Source: Candidatus Zixiibacteriota bacterium
Lineage (GTDB): Bacteria > Zixibacteria > MSB-5A5 > GN15 > FEB-12
NCBI GenBank assembly: GCA_017999435.1
Contig: JAGNLV010000003.1
Coordinates: 248,001-312,000 of the forward strand
Direction: 5' to 3'
Length of the DNA: 64,000 nt
Part shown: positions 34,468-44,200 of the stretch, in pieces
How the letters are laid out: each line of letters begins with the position of its first letter
Position numbering within the stretch: the stretch's first letter is position 1
Notes under the pieces: generated by a model
The model's input: only the letters and a program-made list of their open reading frames with translations
Database searches by the model: none
Told to the model about the DNA's origin: nothing
Translations under genes and position numbers: made by a program

Positions 34468-36669
34468 TCACTCCCAGGTCAGGCTCACGGCCAGGTTCCG
34501 CCCCGGTTCGTTGACGCCCGAACCGTGGATCCGGTACGCCGCATCGAACACGTTGTCCAGAGCCGCGCTCACCGTCACCGCGCGCCCCACCTTCACGCCC
34601 GCCCGCACCTGCACCACCGCGTACCCGGGCGTCCCTCCCGGCGGAATGCGCTGCGTGTCCTGGCGGTCGGCTGCGGACAGGTTGTCCTGGCGGCCCGCCA
34701 CGGTCAGTTCCCCCCCGGCCCACATGCGCCGATCGGCCGAGCGCCAGACCGCCTCGCACGTGAATTCCGGCGGCATCAGCCGGTCGAGCGGCTCCCGCGC
34801 TTCCTCTCCCGAGGAGGTCGGGTAGCTGTCCGCCCGTCCGTCGATCCAGGCGCCGCCCGCGGCCACCGTAAGCCCCGCACCGAGGTACACCGCCGCGCGC
34901 GCCTCCAGTCCGGTCACATAGCCGGTCGCGGCATTGCGTTTGGTCACCACGTAGTTGTCCTCGAGCATCTCGCCGGTGGGGACGCGGATGATGAGGTCGC
35001 GGATGGCCGTGTAGAAAACCGCGACCTCCCCCGACCACCGCCCCCGGCGCGTTTTCACGCCGGCTTCATAGCAGAGAAAGGTTTCGGGCTCAAGGTCGGG
35101 GGCGGGGATTTCGAGTTCATTGGTGCGGGCGATATCGAAGCGGGTGAGGTCCGAGAGGTTCGGCGCCCGGTAGGCGTGCGACACCCCTCCATAAATCCGC
35201 CACTCTTCGGCCGGCCGCCACATGATGCGGCCGGTTGCGGCCGCGTGCCGCCAGTCGCGTTCCAGCGAGTACACTCGGTCGGCCTGAAGCGGGTCCTGGA
35301 TGCGCCCGGCGTCGACCCCCACGTACGAGAATCGCCCCCCGGCCAGCAGGCTGAACCGCCCGAGGGTCCATTCGGCCTGGGCGAAGAAATCCCAGGTGTC
35401 GTAGGTGGAGCGGTCGGCCACCGGCCCCTGGGCCGACTCCTGCACGAGCGCCCCCGCCGCATCGTAGTCCGAGGCCCACGAGGAAACCCTGTCCCGGTAG
35501 AGGTCGATCCCGACCGTGGCGCGGGCCTGCAGGAGCGCCAGCTCCGTCTCGACCGACAAGCCGACCGTACGCACCGTGCACCCCTGCCGCCGCGCGGTGC
35601 GGTCCTTCTTCACCCGGTCCTGTTCCTCGTTCTGGCGGTGCCACGACAGGGTGCCCGAGAGCCGCTGGACCCGGCCCGACAGGTCGAACACCGTGTACCG
35701 CGCATATCCCAGGTCGCGCTCCTGGTCCAGCACGCACCGGCGGTCGCTGCCGACGGTCGTGCCTTCCCAGCTGATCCCGTAGATCGTCTTGTGCGCCCGC
35801 CAGACATCCTCCTGCGTTGTCCGCTGGTATGCGCCCGCCAGCTGGCTGTTTCGGCGCGGCGAATATTCGGCGCGCACGTCCACATTCCACTCATCGTAGC
35901 CGGTTTTCGGCTGCGCGCCGACCCCGCCTCCGGCGCGGAGGTCGCCGAAGAGTTTCCCCGTGAGGCCGACCGCAAGGCCGAGGTGTTCGGCCGGCGCCGC
36001 GGCGAGACTGATCCGGCCCGTGTGCGAATCCTCGGCGCTCGCGTAGCGGTACTGCCAGCCGGGACGCGCCGTGCGGTTCGCCAGGAGCGCCGAGGGATGC
36101 GGCGGGATCACATTCACGACCCCCCCGACCGCATCGGTGCCGTAGAGCACCGATCCCGGGCCCATGACCACCTCGACCGCCTCGACCGAATGGAGGTCAA
36201 CCGTGCTCCAGTACTGGTTGGGACCGGAACGAAAGACCGAGTTGTTCAACCGGATGCCGTCGACGAGCAGGAGCGTGTGAAACCCGGTAAGCCCCCGCAA
36301 GTACGGAGAGGCCTGGCCGTACGCCGTTTTCTGCACCATGGCGCCGGGAACCTCGGCCAGCGCATCCGGAAGCGTCCGCGCCAGCCGCTCGCTCCGCGCC
36401 GAGGCTCCGCTGAGCGAGGAGGCGGCGGCCGGAAGATCGAGCTTGCGGTGGGCGCTGCGGGTGGCCGTCACGAGAACTGTCCCCAGTTCGACTTCCGGCC
36501 CGGCGGCGGCCGAATCCCCGGCCGGCCGGCTCGCGGCGACGGTGTCCGATGAGGCGATTGTGGTGCTCTCGGCGCCGCGCACCGTTCCGGCGGCGGCCAG
36601 CACGGCCGCTGCCGCAATGATCGTGCCGATACTCACTGCTCTGTTCACCTTGCCTCTGCCCTTCATCAC
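34468..36669 (-). CDS. TonB-dependent outer-membrane receptor
   Basis: Signal peptide (about 1-32), then a plug domain starting ELGTVLVTATRSAHRKLDLP, with LPDALAEVPGAMVQ, YLRGLTGFHTLLLVDGIRLNNSVFRSG and VEVVMGPGSVLYGTDAVGGVVNVI, the classic plug order. A beta-barrel of alternating aromatic-rich strands follows, with a terminal strand ending NLAVSLTWE. Length is 733 residues. The substrate is unknown; vitamin B12 and siderophore receptors share this shape. It starts 15 nt after the end of the second receptor gene, so the two are co-transcribed. Confidence 0.9.
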   Translation of the reverse strand: MMKGRGKVNRAVSIGTIIAAAAVLAAAGTVRGAESTTIASSDTVAASRPAGDSAAAGPEVELGTVLVTATRSAHRKLDLPAAASSLSGASARSERLARTLPDALAEVPGAMVQKTAYGQASPYLRGLTGFHTLLLVDGIRLNNSVFRSGPNQYWSTVDLHSVEAVEVVMGPGSVLYGTDAVGGVVNVIPPHPSALLANRTARPGWQYRYASAEDSHTGRISLAAAPAEHLGLAVGLTGKLFGDLRAGGGVGAQPKTGYDEWNVDVRAEYSPRRNSQLAGAYQRTTQEDVWRAHKTIYGISWEGTTVGSDRRCVLDQERDLGYARYTVFDLSGRVQRLSGTLSWHRQNEEQDRVKKDRTARRQGCTVRTVGLSVETELALLQARATVGIDLYRDRVSSWASDYDAAGALVQESAQGPVADRSTYDTWDFFAQAEWTLGRFSLLAGGRFSYVGVDAGRIQDPLQADRVYSLERDWRHAAATGRIMWRPAEEWRIYGGVSHAYRAPNLSDLTRFDIARTNELEIPAPDLEPETFLCYEAGVKTRRGRWSGEVAVFYTAIRDLIIRVPTGEMLEDNYVVTKRNAATGYVTGLEARAAVYLGAGLTVAAGGAWIDGRADSYPTSSGEEAREPLDRLMPPEFTCEAVWRSADRRMWAGGELTVAGRQDNLSAADRQDTQRIPPGGTPGYAVVQVRAGVKVGRAVTVSAALDNVFDAAYRIHGSGVNEPGRNLAVSLTWE

Positions 36670-36684
36670 TTGCAGGCGCGCCGG

Positions 36685-38784
36685 TTAGAGTTCAACCCGC
36701 AGCGAGACAGTTGCCTGCCGGGGCGCCGCCGGATAGTACCGGTACGGCTGCTGTCCGACCTGGGCGAGCAACGGATCGAAGTACCCGTCGTATTCGTATC
36801 GCTCGTCAAAAAGGTTATCGATTCGCACATCCAGCCGGAACGCCCGCCAGCCATACCCGCACATCACCGCGACCTCCGCATGGTCGGAGAGCCGCCGGGT
36901 GTTGGCGGCATCCAGCCACTGGTCAATCCGCCCGGATATCAGAACGCCCGCCGCCAGACCCGGCGCCACGGCATAGACTGCTTCCGCCCGATACGACCAC
37001 TCCGGCACTCCGGCCAGCCGGTGGTCGGCGTGCTCGCCGGACCGGATCACGGCGCGGGTGTAGATGCCCGAAAACTCAACCGTCAGGTCCGGCCGCACCG
37101 GCCCGCCGCCGGCGATTTCCACACCTGTGTGATGCGACCGTCCGACATTGATATAACACATGGCCCCTTGGTCGAAATCGATCTCCTCCCGCAGCCGATA
37201 GTGGTAGATGCTCACCGTACCGTAGCCGCCGCGGCGGTTGCGGAATTTCGTCCCGATCTCCCACGCGGTCCCGGTCATCGGCTCAAGGTTGCTGTTCGAT
37301 AGCAGGATGAAGGAGTTAGTGGGCGGGCCGGCGTTGAATGGAGCGGATCCATACAAGTGATTCAGGGTCGGGGACTTAAAGGCCCCCGAGACCATTCCGT
37401 AACACTGCACGCCCCGTCCGGCCGCGACACTGACTGCGACGCTCGGCGACAACCGGAACCATGATTGAGATTGGGTCGTGGAGAGGGCAGTCAGGTTGGT
37501 GGCCTCATACTCAAACTCGGTAGCGGCGTGGTCGGCGCGAAGCCCGCCGGTTACTGCCAGCCGCGGCATAAGTTCGAGCCGGGTCCGGGCGAAAGCGGCC
37601 ACCGCCGCGCGCCAGCCGGAGCCCCCCACGATCACGTTTTTCGATTGCCGTTCCCGGTACTCCGAGTCCAACCGCCCGCAATCCAGTGACACCCCAAGGC
37701 TTGTGCGCCAGGGTCGGCCGGCCGCCGTCGCCTGCATTTCCACGGCCCCCTCTCCGCCTGCCGATATGACCCTGGGGCGGTAATCCATCGCCTGCGTCGT
37801 CGTCACGATCTTGTCGGCGTCGGTCACCCGGAGCCAGGAGCTGCCATGCCACTGGCCACGCCGCCCAAGCGTTCCCGTCCCCGAGAAACCGGCGGTAAAG
37901 CAGCGGCTCTCGGCGTCATCCTCAAGAGGGTTGCCGTACGCATCGCGCGCCGCTCCCGCCCGATCGGTCGCCAGTTGCGCCTCCGTCACCGCCCCCGGCT
38001 GCTGCTCTTCGGTATGCGAAAACGAGAGCATGCCGCACAGGCGCGCAGCGCGGGCCGCCGTCGACATCACCCGCACCAGGCCTGTTTCCTGCACAAACCG
38101 GCTGTGGGCCCGCCATCCGTGGCTCCGACGAACGCCGCCTGAGGCCAGCACATCGCACGGACCGGCCGGCCTCTGGATAGTGACAACCGCACCGAGCGCA
38201 TCATCGGCCGATCCGGTCAACGCCAGGCCGATCCGGTGGTGTCCCCGCTCCGCGGTCGAGAATCCGAGCAACCCCCCCATCGCGAAGTCGCCGTACTGGG
38301 CCGAGACCGGGCCGCGCGTTGCCTCGACCCGCCCGATCGCCTCCAAGCCAAGGTCGGTCAGCGGCGCGAGACCGGTCGAGATGTCGTTCAGCGGGATGCC
38401 GTCGAGGCTGACCAGCAGGTACTGGGCCAGCCCCCCGCCGTAGAAGCCGCGCACATCGACCACCGCCTGTCCCCACGGGTTGCCGGAGGGATATGCGCGG
38501 AGACCGGGGAGTGAGGCGGCCAGGTCGGCCGGGGTGCGGTAGCGAAGCGCGCGGTCCGGCCCGAGCGCCCGGACCGTCACCGCCGCCGGGACCTCCCAGA
38601 CGGCGAGCGGGATCCGGTCGGCCTCGACCACGATGTCCGACAGCGAGACCACGGCTGTATCCGGCTGGCCCTGAGCCGGCACCGCGGCGGTGTCGCGAGC
38701 GGCCTGGGGAGCGCCCACAGCCCCAGGTCCGATCAAAGCCGCTCCCGCTGTCACGATGCAGAGTGTGGCCGCACGAAAGTACAT
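36685..38784 (-). CDS. TonB-dependent outer-membrane receptor
   Basis: Signal peptide (about 1-22), plug domain (LSDIVVEADRIPLAVWEVPAAVTV, LPGLRAYPSGNPWGQAVVDVRGF, LVSLDGIPLNDIST, VEATRGPVSAQYGDFAMGG) and a 22-strand-type barrel ending RQATVSLRVEL. Length is 699 residues. It is the first gene of the receptor pair; the minus-strand promoter at 38876-38903 lies ~90 nt upstream. The barrel sequences of the two receptors differ clearly, so they are not a recent duplication. ATG at 38784 is chosen because the signal peptide begins there. Confidence 0.9.
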   Translation of the reverse strand: MYFRAATLCIVTAGAALIGPGAVGAPQAARDTAAVPAQGQPDTAVVSLSDIVVEADRIPLAVWEVPAAVTVRALGPDRALRYRTPADLAASLPGLRAYPSGNPWGQAVVDVRGFYGGGLAQYLLVSLDGIPLNDISTGLAPLTDLGLEAIGRVEATRGPVSAQYGDFAMGGLLGFSTAERGHHRIGLALTGSADDALGAVVTIQRPAGPCDVLASGGVRRSHGWRAHSRFVQETGLVRVMSTAARAARLCGMLSFSHTEEQQPGAVTEAQLATDRAGAARDAYGNPLEDDAESRCFTAGFSGTGTLGRRGQWHGSSWLRVTDADKIVTTTQAMDYRPRVISAGGEGAVEMQATAAGRPWRTSLGVSLDCGRLDSEYRERQSKNVIVGGSGWRAAVAAFARTRLELMPRLAVTGGLRADHAATEFEYEATNLTALSTTQSQSWFRLSPSVAVSVAAGRGVQCYGMVSGAFKSPTLNHLYGSAPFNAGPPTNSFILLSNSNLEPMTGTAWEIGTKFRNRRGGYGTVSIYHYRLREEIDFDQGAMCYINVGRSHHTGVEIAGGGPVRPDLTVEFSGIYTRAVIRSGEHADHRLAGVPEWSYRAEAVYAVAPGLAAGVLISGRIDQWLDAANTRRLSDHAEVAVMCGYGWRAFRLDVRIDNLFDERYEYDGYFDPLLAQVGQQPYRYYPAAPRQATVSLRVEL

Positions 38785-38875
38785 ACAGGGTGTTTTCGGC
38801 ACTCCGAAGTCGTCGATGTGAGCCGGGCCTGGGGAAACCGCCTGCGTCTTGCCGGGCGCCCCGCCGCCTGCCCAC

Positions 38876-38903
38876 AAGATACCATCGTTTCGCGCGAAGT
38901 CAA
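38876..38903 (-). promoter_or_regulatory. Putative sigma-70 promoter of the receptor operon
   Basis: On the minus strand TTGACT (38903-38898), 16-nt spacer, TATCTT (38881-38876). The predicted start is ~85 nt before the first receptor ATG. Confidence 0.55.
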
Positions 38904-38937
38904 GGCGCGGATCGTAGTATAATTGAACGATTTATCC

Positions 38938-38966
38938 TTGACAGCGCAGCGTTCCGTGCGTAGCTT
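38938..38966 (+). promoter_or_regulatory. Putative sigma-70 promoter of the YdjY-toroid operon
   Basis: TTGACA (38938-38943), 17-nt spacer, TAGCTT (38961-38966). A start near 38973 gives a leader of ~75 nt. It is divergent from, and within 60 nt of, the receptor promoter. Confidence 0.5.
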
Positions 38967-39049
38967 GGGCCAAGACAAAGAGCAGGGCGAGGACCCTTTC
39001 TTCGAGCGACTCTGACCCAGTGCCGGGCCGCCGATCCGAACAGAATGTT

Positions 39050-39751
39050 ATGACACACTCCCTGTTCCCCGCGCTCGTGAGCTTGCTGGCGGCTGTGGCT
39101 GCCGCGGGCGTGCGGTCGGAAACCGATGTACCCTCCCCCCCCGCGGACACCCTCGTCCGGTACGTGAGTGACCATGAGATTCGCGTCGGGAATGTCCTGA
39201 TGGACATCTCGGCGCTGACGGTTTCGGCGCCCGGCTGGGTGAACCAGAAAACCGGTCTCGTCGAGTACCTGGCGGTCACATCCGAAGGGAAGCGTCATGA
39301 GTCGGTGCTGGTTCTCGATGTCCAGCCGCTCCATCTCCAGACCGCTCTGCTCCTGTTCGGTCTCGATTTCGGCCAGAACCTCGCCTTCCAGGGGGACTCC
39401 GTCCCCCCGCGCGGGGACAGCGTCGACATTTCGGTCGCCTGGCTAGGCCCGGAGGGGGATTCGGTGGTGGTGCCAGCCTCCGAGCTGCTCTTTGACTATC
39501 ACGACTCGGTGGTGGCGCCTACCACTCCGTGGGTGTTCACCGGCTCCATGATTCACCTGGATCGGCTCCAGGCCGACCTTGAGGGATCGATCATCGCGAC
39601 CTATTCCGATCCCGTCGCCATCCTCAACAACCCGGCCTCGGCCCGGTCGGACGATACCTTCTACGGCGTGAACGAAGCGCTCGTCCCGCCCCCCGGCACA
39701 CCGGTGGTCCTGATTATCACAGTGCCGTTGCGCACGGGAGAAGACAAATGA
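39050..39751 (+). CDS. Exported YdjY-domain protein
   Basis: A 233-residue protein with a signal peptide (about 1-22) and a YdjY-type domain: VSAPGWVNQKTGLVEYLAVTSEGKRHESVLVLDVQP and LQTALLLFGLDFGQNLAFQ. The domain has no established biochemical role; it is found in exported proteins of Planctomycetes, Zixibacteria and E. coli YdjY. The last codons overlap the next gene as ATGA, so the two proteins are made together. The C-terminal part (TGSMIHLDRLQADLEGSIIATYSDPVAIL) is also typical of the family. Confidence 0.75.
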   Translation: MTHSLFPALVSLLAAVAAAGVRSETDVPSPPADTLVRYVSDHEIRVGNVLMDISALTVSAPGWVNQKTGLVEYLAVTSEGKRHESVLVLDVQPLHLQTALLLFGLDFGQNLAFQGDSVPPRGDSVDISVAWLGPEGDSVVVPASELLFDYHDSVVAPTTPWVFTGSMIHLDRLQADLEGSIIATYSDPVAILNNPASARSDDTFYGVNEALVPPPGTPVVLIITVPLRTGEDK

Positions 39752-40926
39752 AGACGTTCGCGGCCGTCGCGATCCTGGCGGCGTTTCCTCTCCTGATCGC
39801 CCCGCCCCTGCCTGCCCAGCCGGCGCACCCGTTCGACCTCTCGCTGCGGCATGAGGTCGAGCGAAGCGTTGCGGCCGGCCTGCAGTACCTGGCGGGCACG
39901 CAGAAAGACAACGGCTCGTGGAGCTACTACGTGGGGATCACCGGGCTGGCGACGACCGCTTTCCTCCAGGCGCCGTCGGCCGTGAAGGAGCAGTACTGGG
40001 CCAACATTGACCGCGGCCTGGCGTTTGTGCTCGCCAATGTCCGGCCCAACGGCGGCCTCTACCCCGATATCGAACCGCAACTGCACGCCTACAACACGGC
40101 CATCTGCCTCATGGCCCTCGTGGCCGCCGACAACCCGGCCTACAAAGACATCATCATCAATGCGCGCGATTACCTCCTCAGCCTTCAGGCCGACGAAGAC
40201 GAGGGGATCAGTCCGGACAGCTCGACCTACGGCGGTATCGGCTACAATCGCGACGAGCGCTCCGACCTGTCCAACATGCAGTTCGCCCTCGAGGCGCTGC
40301 GGGCATCCGAGGACTTCAAACCGACCGCCGAGTACGCCGGCAAGGTGGAATACCGGGGGGACGCGGTGCAGGAGACGGCTGAAGTCTCCAACAAGGAGCT
40401 TTTCTGGGAGAAGGCCATCCTGTTCCTCCAGCGTTCGCAGAACTACCGCAAGTACAACGACTACGAGTGGTCGAGCGACGACGGCGGCTTCATCTACTAC
40501 CCGGGATCGTCGAAAGCCGGCGGCACGACGTCGTACGGCGGCATGACCTATGCCGGCATGAAGAGTTTCATCCACGCCGGGCTGCGCCGGGAGGATGAGC
40601 GGGTGCAGAAAGCGTATGCCTGGATTCGCGCCAACTACACGGTCGAGGAAAATCCCGAGCTCGGCCGCCAGGGTCTCTTCTACTTCTACAGCGTGATGGC
40701 CAAGGCGCTCTCGCTCTTTGGCGACAGCCTGCTCGTCGACAGCGGCGGCGTCGCCCACGACTGGCGGGGCGATCTCGCCGACAAACTGATTTCGATACAG
40801 CAGTCCGACGGTTCCTGGGTCAACGAGAACGGGCGCTGGTGGGAAAACAACCCCGACCTGGTGACGGCGTACTGCGTGATGGCTCTGGAGAAACTGCTGC
40901 AACCGCTGGCGCCGAAGATGGAATAG
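39748..40926 (+). CDS. Secreted alpha/alpha-toroid protein (terpene cyclase/prenyltransferase-like repeats)
   Basis: Signal peptide (about 1-23), then five QW-like helical repeats, for example YLAGTQKDNGSWSYYVGITG, LISIQQSDGSWVNENGRWW and the intervening TSYGGMTYAGMKSF. These fit the alpha/alpha-toroid fold of squalene-hopene cyclases, prenyltransferase beta subunits and TED domains. No D-x-D-D or D-C-T-A-E catalytic motif is visible and the protein is exported, so cyclase activity is unlikely. Length is 392 residues. It is translationally coupled to the YdjY protein and followed by a much larger toroid/dockerin protein. Confidence 0.8.
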   Translation: MKTFAAVAILAAFPLLIAPPLPAQPAHPFDLSLRHEVERSVAAGLQYLAGTQKDNGSWSYYVGITGLATTAFLQAPSAVKEQYWANIDRGLAFVLANVRPNGGLYPDIEPQLHAYNTAICLMALVAADNPAYKDIIINARDYLLSLQADEDEGISPDSSTYGGIGYNRDERSDLSNMQFALEALRASEDFKPTAEYAGKVEYRGDAVQETAEVSNKELFWEKAILFLQRSQNYRKYNDYEWSSDDGGFIYYPGSSKAGGTTSYGGMTYAGMKSFIHAGLRREDERVQKAYAWIRANYTVEENPELGRQGLFYFYSVMAKALSLFGDSLLVDSGGVAHDWRGDLADKLISIQQSDGSWVNENGRWWENNPDLVTAYCVMALEKLLQPLAPKME

Positions 40927-41273
40927 AATGACAACGCGGTGGCGCCGGCACCGCCGCAAGAGACCGGCAGTCGCCGGTCCCGGCGGGCGCGGCGAAGGGA
41001 GGTGACTGATCGGGGGAGCGAGGTAATCGGAGTGCGCATCCGCGCGGCCCGGGCCGGGAACGCAACCGCCGGCTGGACAGGCGACCGCCTGCGGCCGCCC
41101 GACGCCTCGCCACGGATGCGCCGCAGGATCCTCAGGCATGAGAACGCCGGCGCTCTCTTCGGCCGGCTCCGGCTGTCGCCCCTGCGGCTGCGACCGACGG
41201 CCGGCTCAAGAAGTCCGGCTCGTGAATACGGATGAATTTGGACAGATGCTCGTTTCGAGCAAGGTGGATTCAC
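40927..41273 (+). other. Intergenic region, nothing recognised
   Basis: GC-rich spacer between the toroid gene and the dockerin-bearing gene. It contains a chance open frame but no promoter-like pair or hairpin I would defend. A GGTGG (41262-41266) precedes the next ATG. Confidence 0.4.
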
Positions 41274-44200
41274 ATGAACGATGTAGCGGTCTTTTCGATG
41301 CGGCTGGCGCGTCTCCTCGCGGCGCTCGCCGTCGTCGCGATTCTCACCGGCGGCGCCGCGGCAGCCTCCGGCAGCGCGAACCCGACGGGGCAGCCGAAAC
41401 CGGCGGGCAGTCAGGACGTGCTCCCGCCCGCGTTCAGCGAAGGTTTCACTCTTCCCGCCCCCGAGGCGGTGGCCTTGGAGCCCGAGATTGTTCCGTCGCT
41501 GGGCGACCCCAAGGTGGCTCCCAGCGTCAATGTCATGCCCGGCAAATTCGTGGGCCGCGGCGAACCGTACACCTGGGTCGGGCGCATCCTGACCATCTGG
41601 GGCAACGTCAAGAACGGCGCGCCCCCCCTGACCTTCGAGTGGCAGTTTGGCGACGGCAGCGCCCCGGTCACAGGATCGGTGAGCAACGCCAAATATATCG
41701 CCACGACCCACACCTATGCGTCCTCCGGCATTAAGCGCGCCGTCCTGACCGTCACCGATGCCGACGGATTCTCCGACCGGGATACCGTCATCATCGACGT
41801 CATCGGCACGCCGACGCTCAAGGACAGCATCAACGCCTCGGTGGAGGACGGACTGCGGTACCTCTACAATTCGCAGAACACCGGGGGTCTCTGGATCGGG
41901 TACTCGAGTTACTATGTCAGCGCGACCGCGCAGGCGGTTCTCTGTTTTGAAAATCAGGGCTACCTTCCGAGCGACGATCCGAACGAGAACATCTACGTCG
42001 AGTGCATCCAGCAGGGGCTCGATTACCTCACCGCCAACCTGCGACCGGTCGCGATCGGCCTGCAGACGTACTGCGATCCGGAAGCCGTTGCTCCCGGCAA
42101 CACCGACGCCAACGGTCTCGGCATCTACCCCGTCTCGGGATCCCCGTATGAGGCCGGGCCGATCATGATGGCGCTAGCCGGTTCGGGCGACGCGATGAAG
42201 ACGCATCCCGCCGGCACCGGCGTCGCCAACGTCATCGGCCGCTCCTACTACGAGATCCTCGTCGACATGGTCGACTGGTGCGCCTGGGCCCAGAACGAGT
42301 CCGGCCGCGGCGGCTGGCGCTATTCGGCCAACTACAGCTCCTCGGACAACTCCGTCTCCCAGTGGCCGACGATCGGCCTGGAGGCGGCCGAGAAGCAGTG
42401 GGGCATTTCGCCGCCGCCCTGCGTGAAATCGGAACTGCGGCTCTGGATCAACGCCAGCCAGCTCGCCAACGGACGCTTCACCTACTACCCGAGCACGTAC
42501 GCCACCAGCTACGTGCCGATGACCGGAGCCGGCCTGTGTGAAATGTCCTTTGTCGGCATTCCCACCGACAGCGGCCGGGTCAAGCGGGCCATGCAGCAGC
42601 TCTTCCTCGGCTGGTCCGACTACTACGGCAAGGGGTTCCCGTACGCCATGTACGGCATCAAGAAGGGCTGCGACATCGCCCGCCCCGAACCGATCGAGGA
42701 TCTCGACACCACCGCCGGCTACTTCGACTGGTATTCCGACTACGCCCGCTACCTGCTGGCTCCCGGCCGCCAGAATGCGACCACCGGCCAATTCCTCATC
42801 CATCACGGCTACCTGGGCGACGCCCGCATCCATGACCACACTTGGTGCATCCTTGTGCTCGAGCCGGTCACCTGCGTCCCCGACGCCATCATCAACTCCG
42901 CCGATACGGTCGGCGTCTCCCAGCCGTTTGTGCTCGACGGATCCGCCTCCAACCACCCCTGCGGAGAGATCCTCCAGTGGCGGTGGGATTTCGATGTCAG
43001 CGACGGCATCGATTTCGATAATCCCGACGCCATCGGCCAGGTCGTCACCCATCCGGGAGTCCCTCTCCCGCCGGGGGATCCGCTGGGCGACGTGACCGTG
43101 GCTCTCCGCGTCTACGACGACAACGACCCGGTGCAGACCGGCGACGACCAGAAGACGATCGTCATTTCGCGCGGGTGCAAGGCGCCGGTCGCGGTGCTCG
43201 GCGGACCCTACGCCGGCCACCCCGGCGACGTCATCACCTTCGACGCCTGCGCGTCGTACGATCCCGATGCCGAGGATCCGGATTCCGAGTGCCCCGACTC
43301 GATCGTCTCGTTCGCATGGGACTTCAACGGCGACGGCATCTACAACGACTACGCCGACTCCGCTTCCTGCACCCCCGCCCACTCGTGGCCGGCGCCGACC
43401 GAGGATTACATCTGCGTCGAGGTGAGAGATTCTTACGGCAAGGCCGACTCCCTGTGTGTGCCCGTCAAAATCTCGCCCATCGATCTGGATCTGCAACCCG
43501 AGAACATCTCCTTCAACCCGGCGACGGGAACGGAGGGGGATCTCATCACCATCCGAGCGGACATCTTCTTCAACTCCGAGTTCGACACGACCATCCATAA
43601 TGTGCTGATCCGTTTCTACGATGGGGACCCGAACGTTCTCGTCCAGCAGATCGGCCCCGATCAAATCCTGGCGAGCATCGATTCCGGTCAGACCGTCGTG
43701 CTCGAGGTCAACTGGACGGTTCCCGACCTGCTCCCCCACGACATCTACATCGTCGTCGACCCGTTGGGCACCATCCCGGAATGGGACGAGAGCAACAACC
43801 GGGCGTACCGGACCTGGGTCCCGGGCCAGTGCGAGGAGGACCGCCTGGTGGTCATCCCCTGGGTGCAGTACGAGTTCTACGCCCGCCACATCGGGCCGCT
43901 GACGCTCGATTCCCTGTGCCTGTGGGCGGACGATTCCTGCACCTGGCTCCAGACGCCGATCACGGTTAATCCGCTCCAGTCTTATGCCTGGATCGGCAAT
44001 TTCGCAGACCCTTACGGGCCGGACGATGTCGACACGGCGACGCTCATGATCAACGATGCGGTCCCGCTCCACGGGTTCGCCGCCGACCTGGTCGGCTCCC
44101 CCGAGTCGTTCCCGTTCCTTGACCAGATTTTCCCCGGCCAGTTGGTGCTGCGCATGCGCTACAGTATTCCCGCCCTCGTGCAGTACTACATCGACTCGCT

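Noticed and set aside
39748-40926. Active squalene-hopene cyclase
   Set aside because: No D-x-D-D or D-C-T-A-E motif is visible and the protein has a signal peptide.
39661-41139. Long minus-strand frame opposite the YdjY/toroid genes
   Set aside because: Val/Arg/Gly-rich without domains; the plus strand has clear signal peptides and QW repeats.
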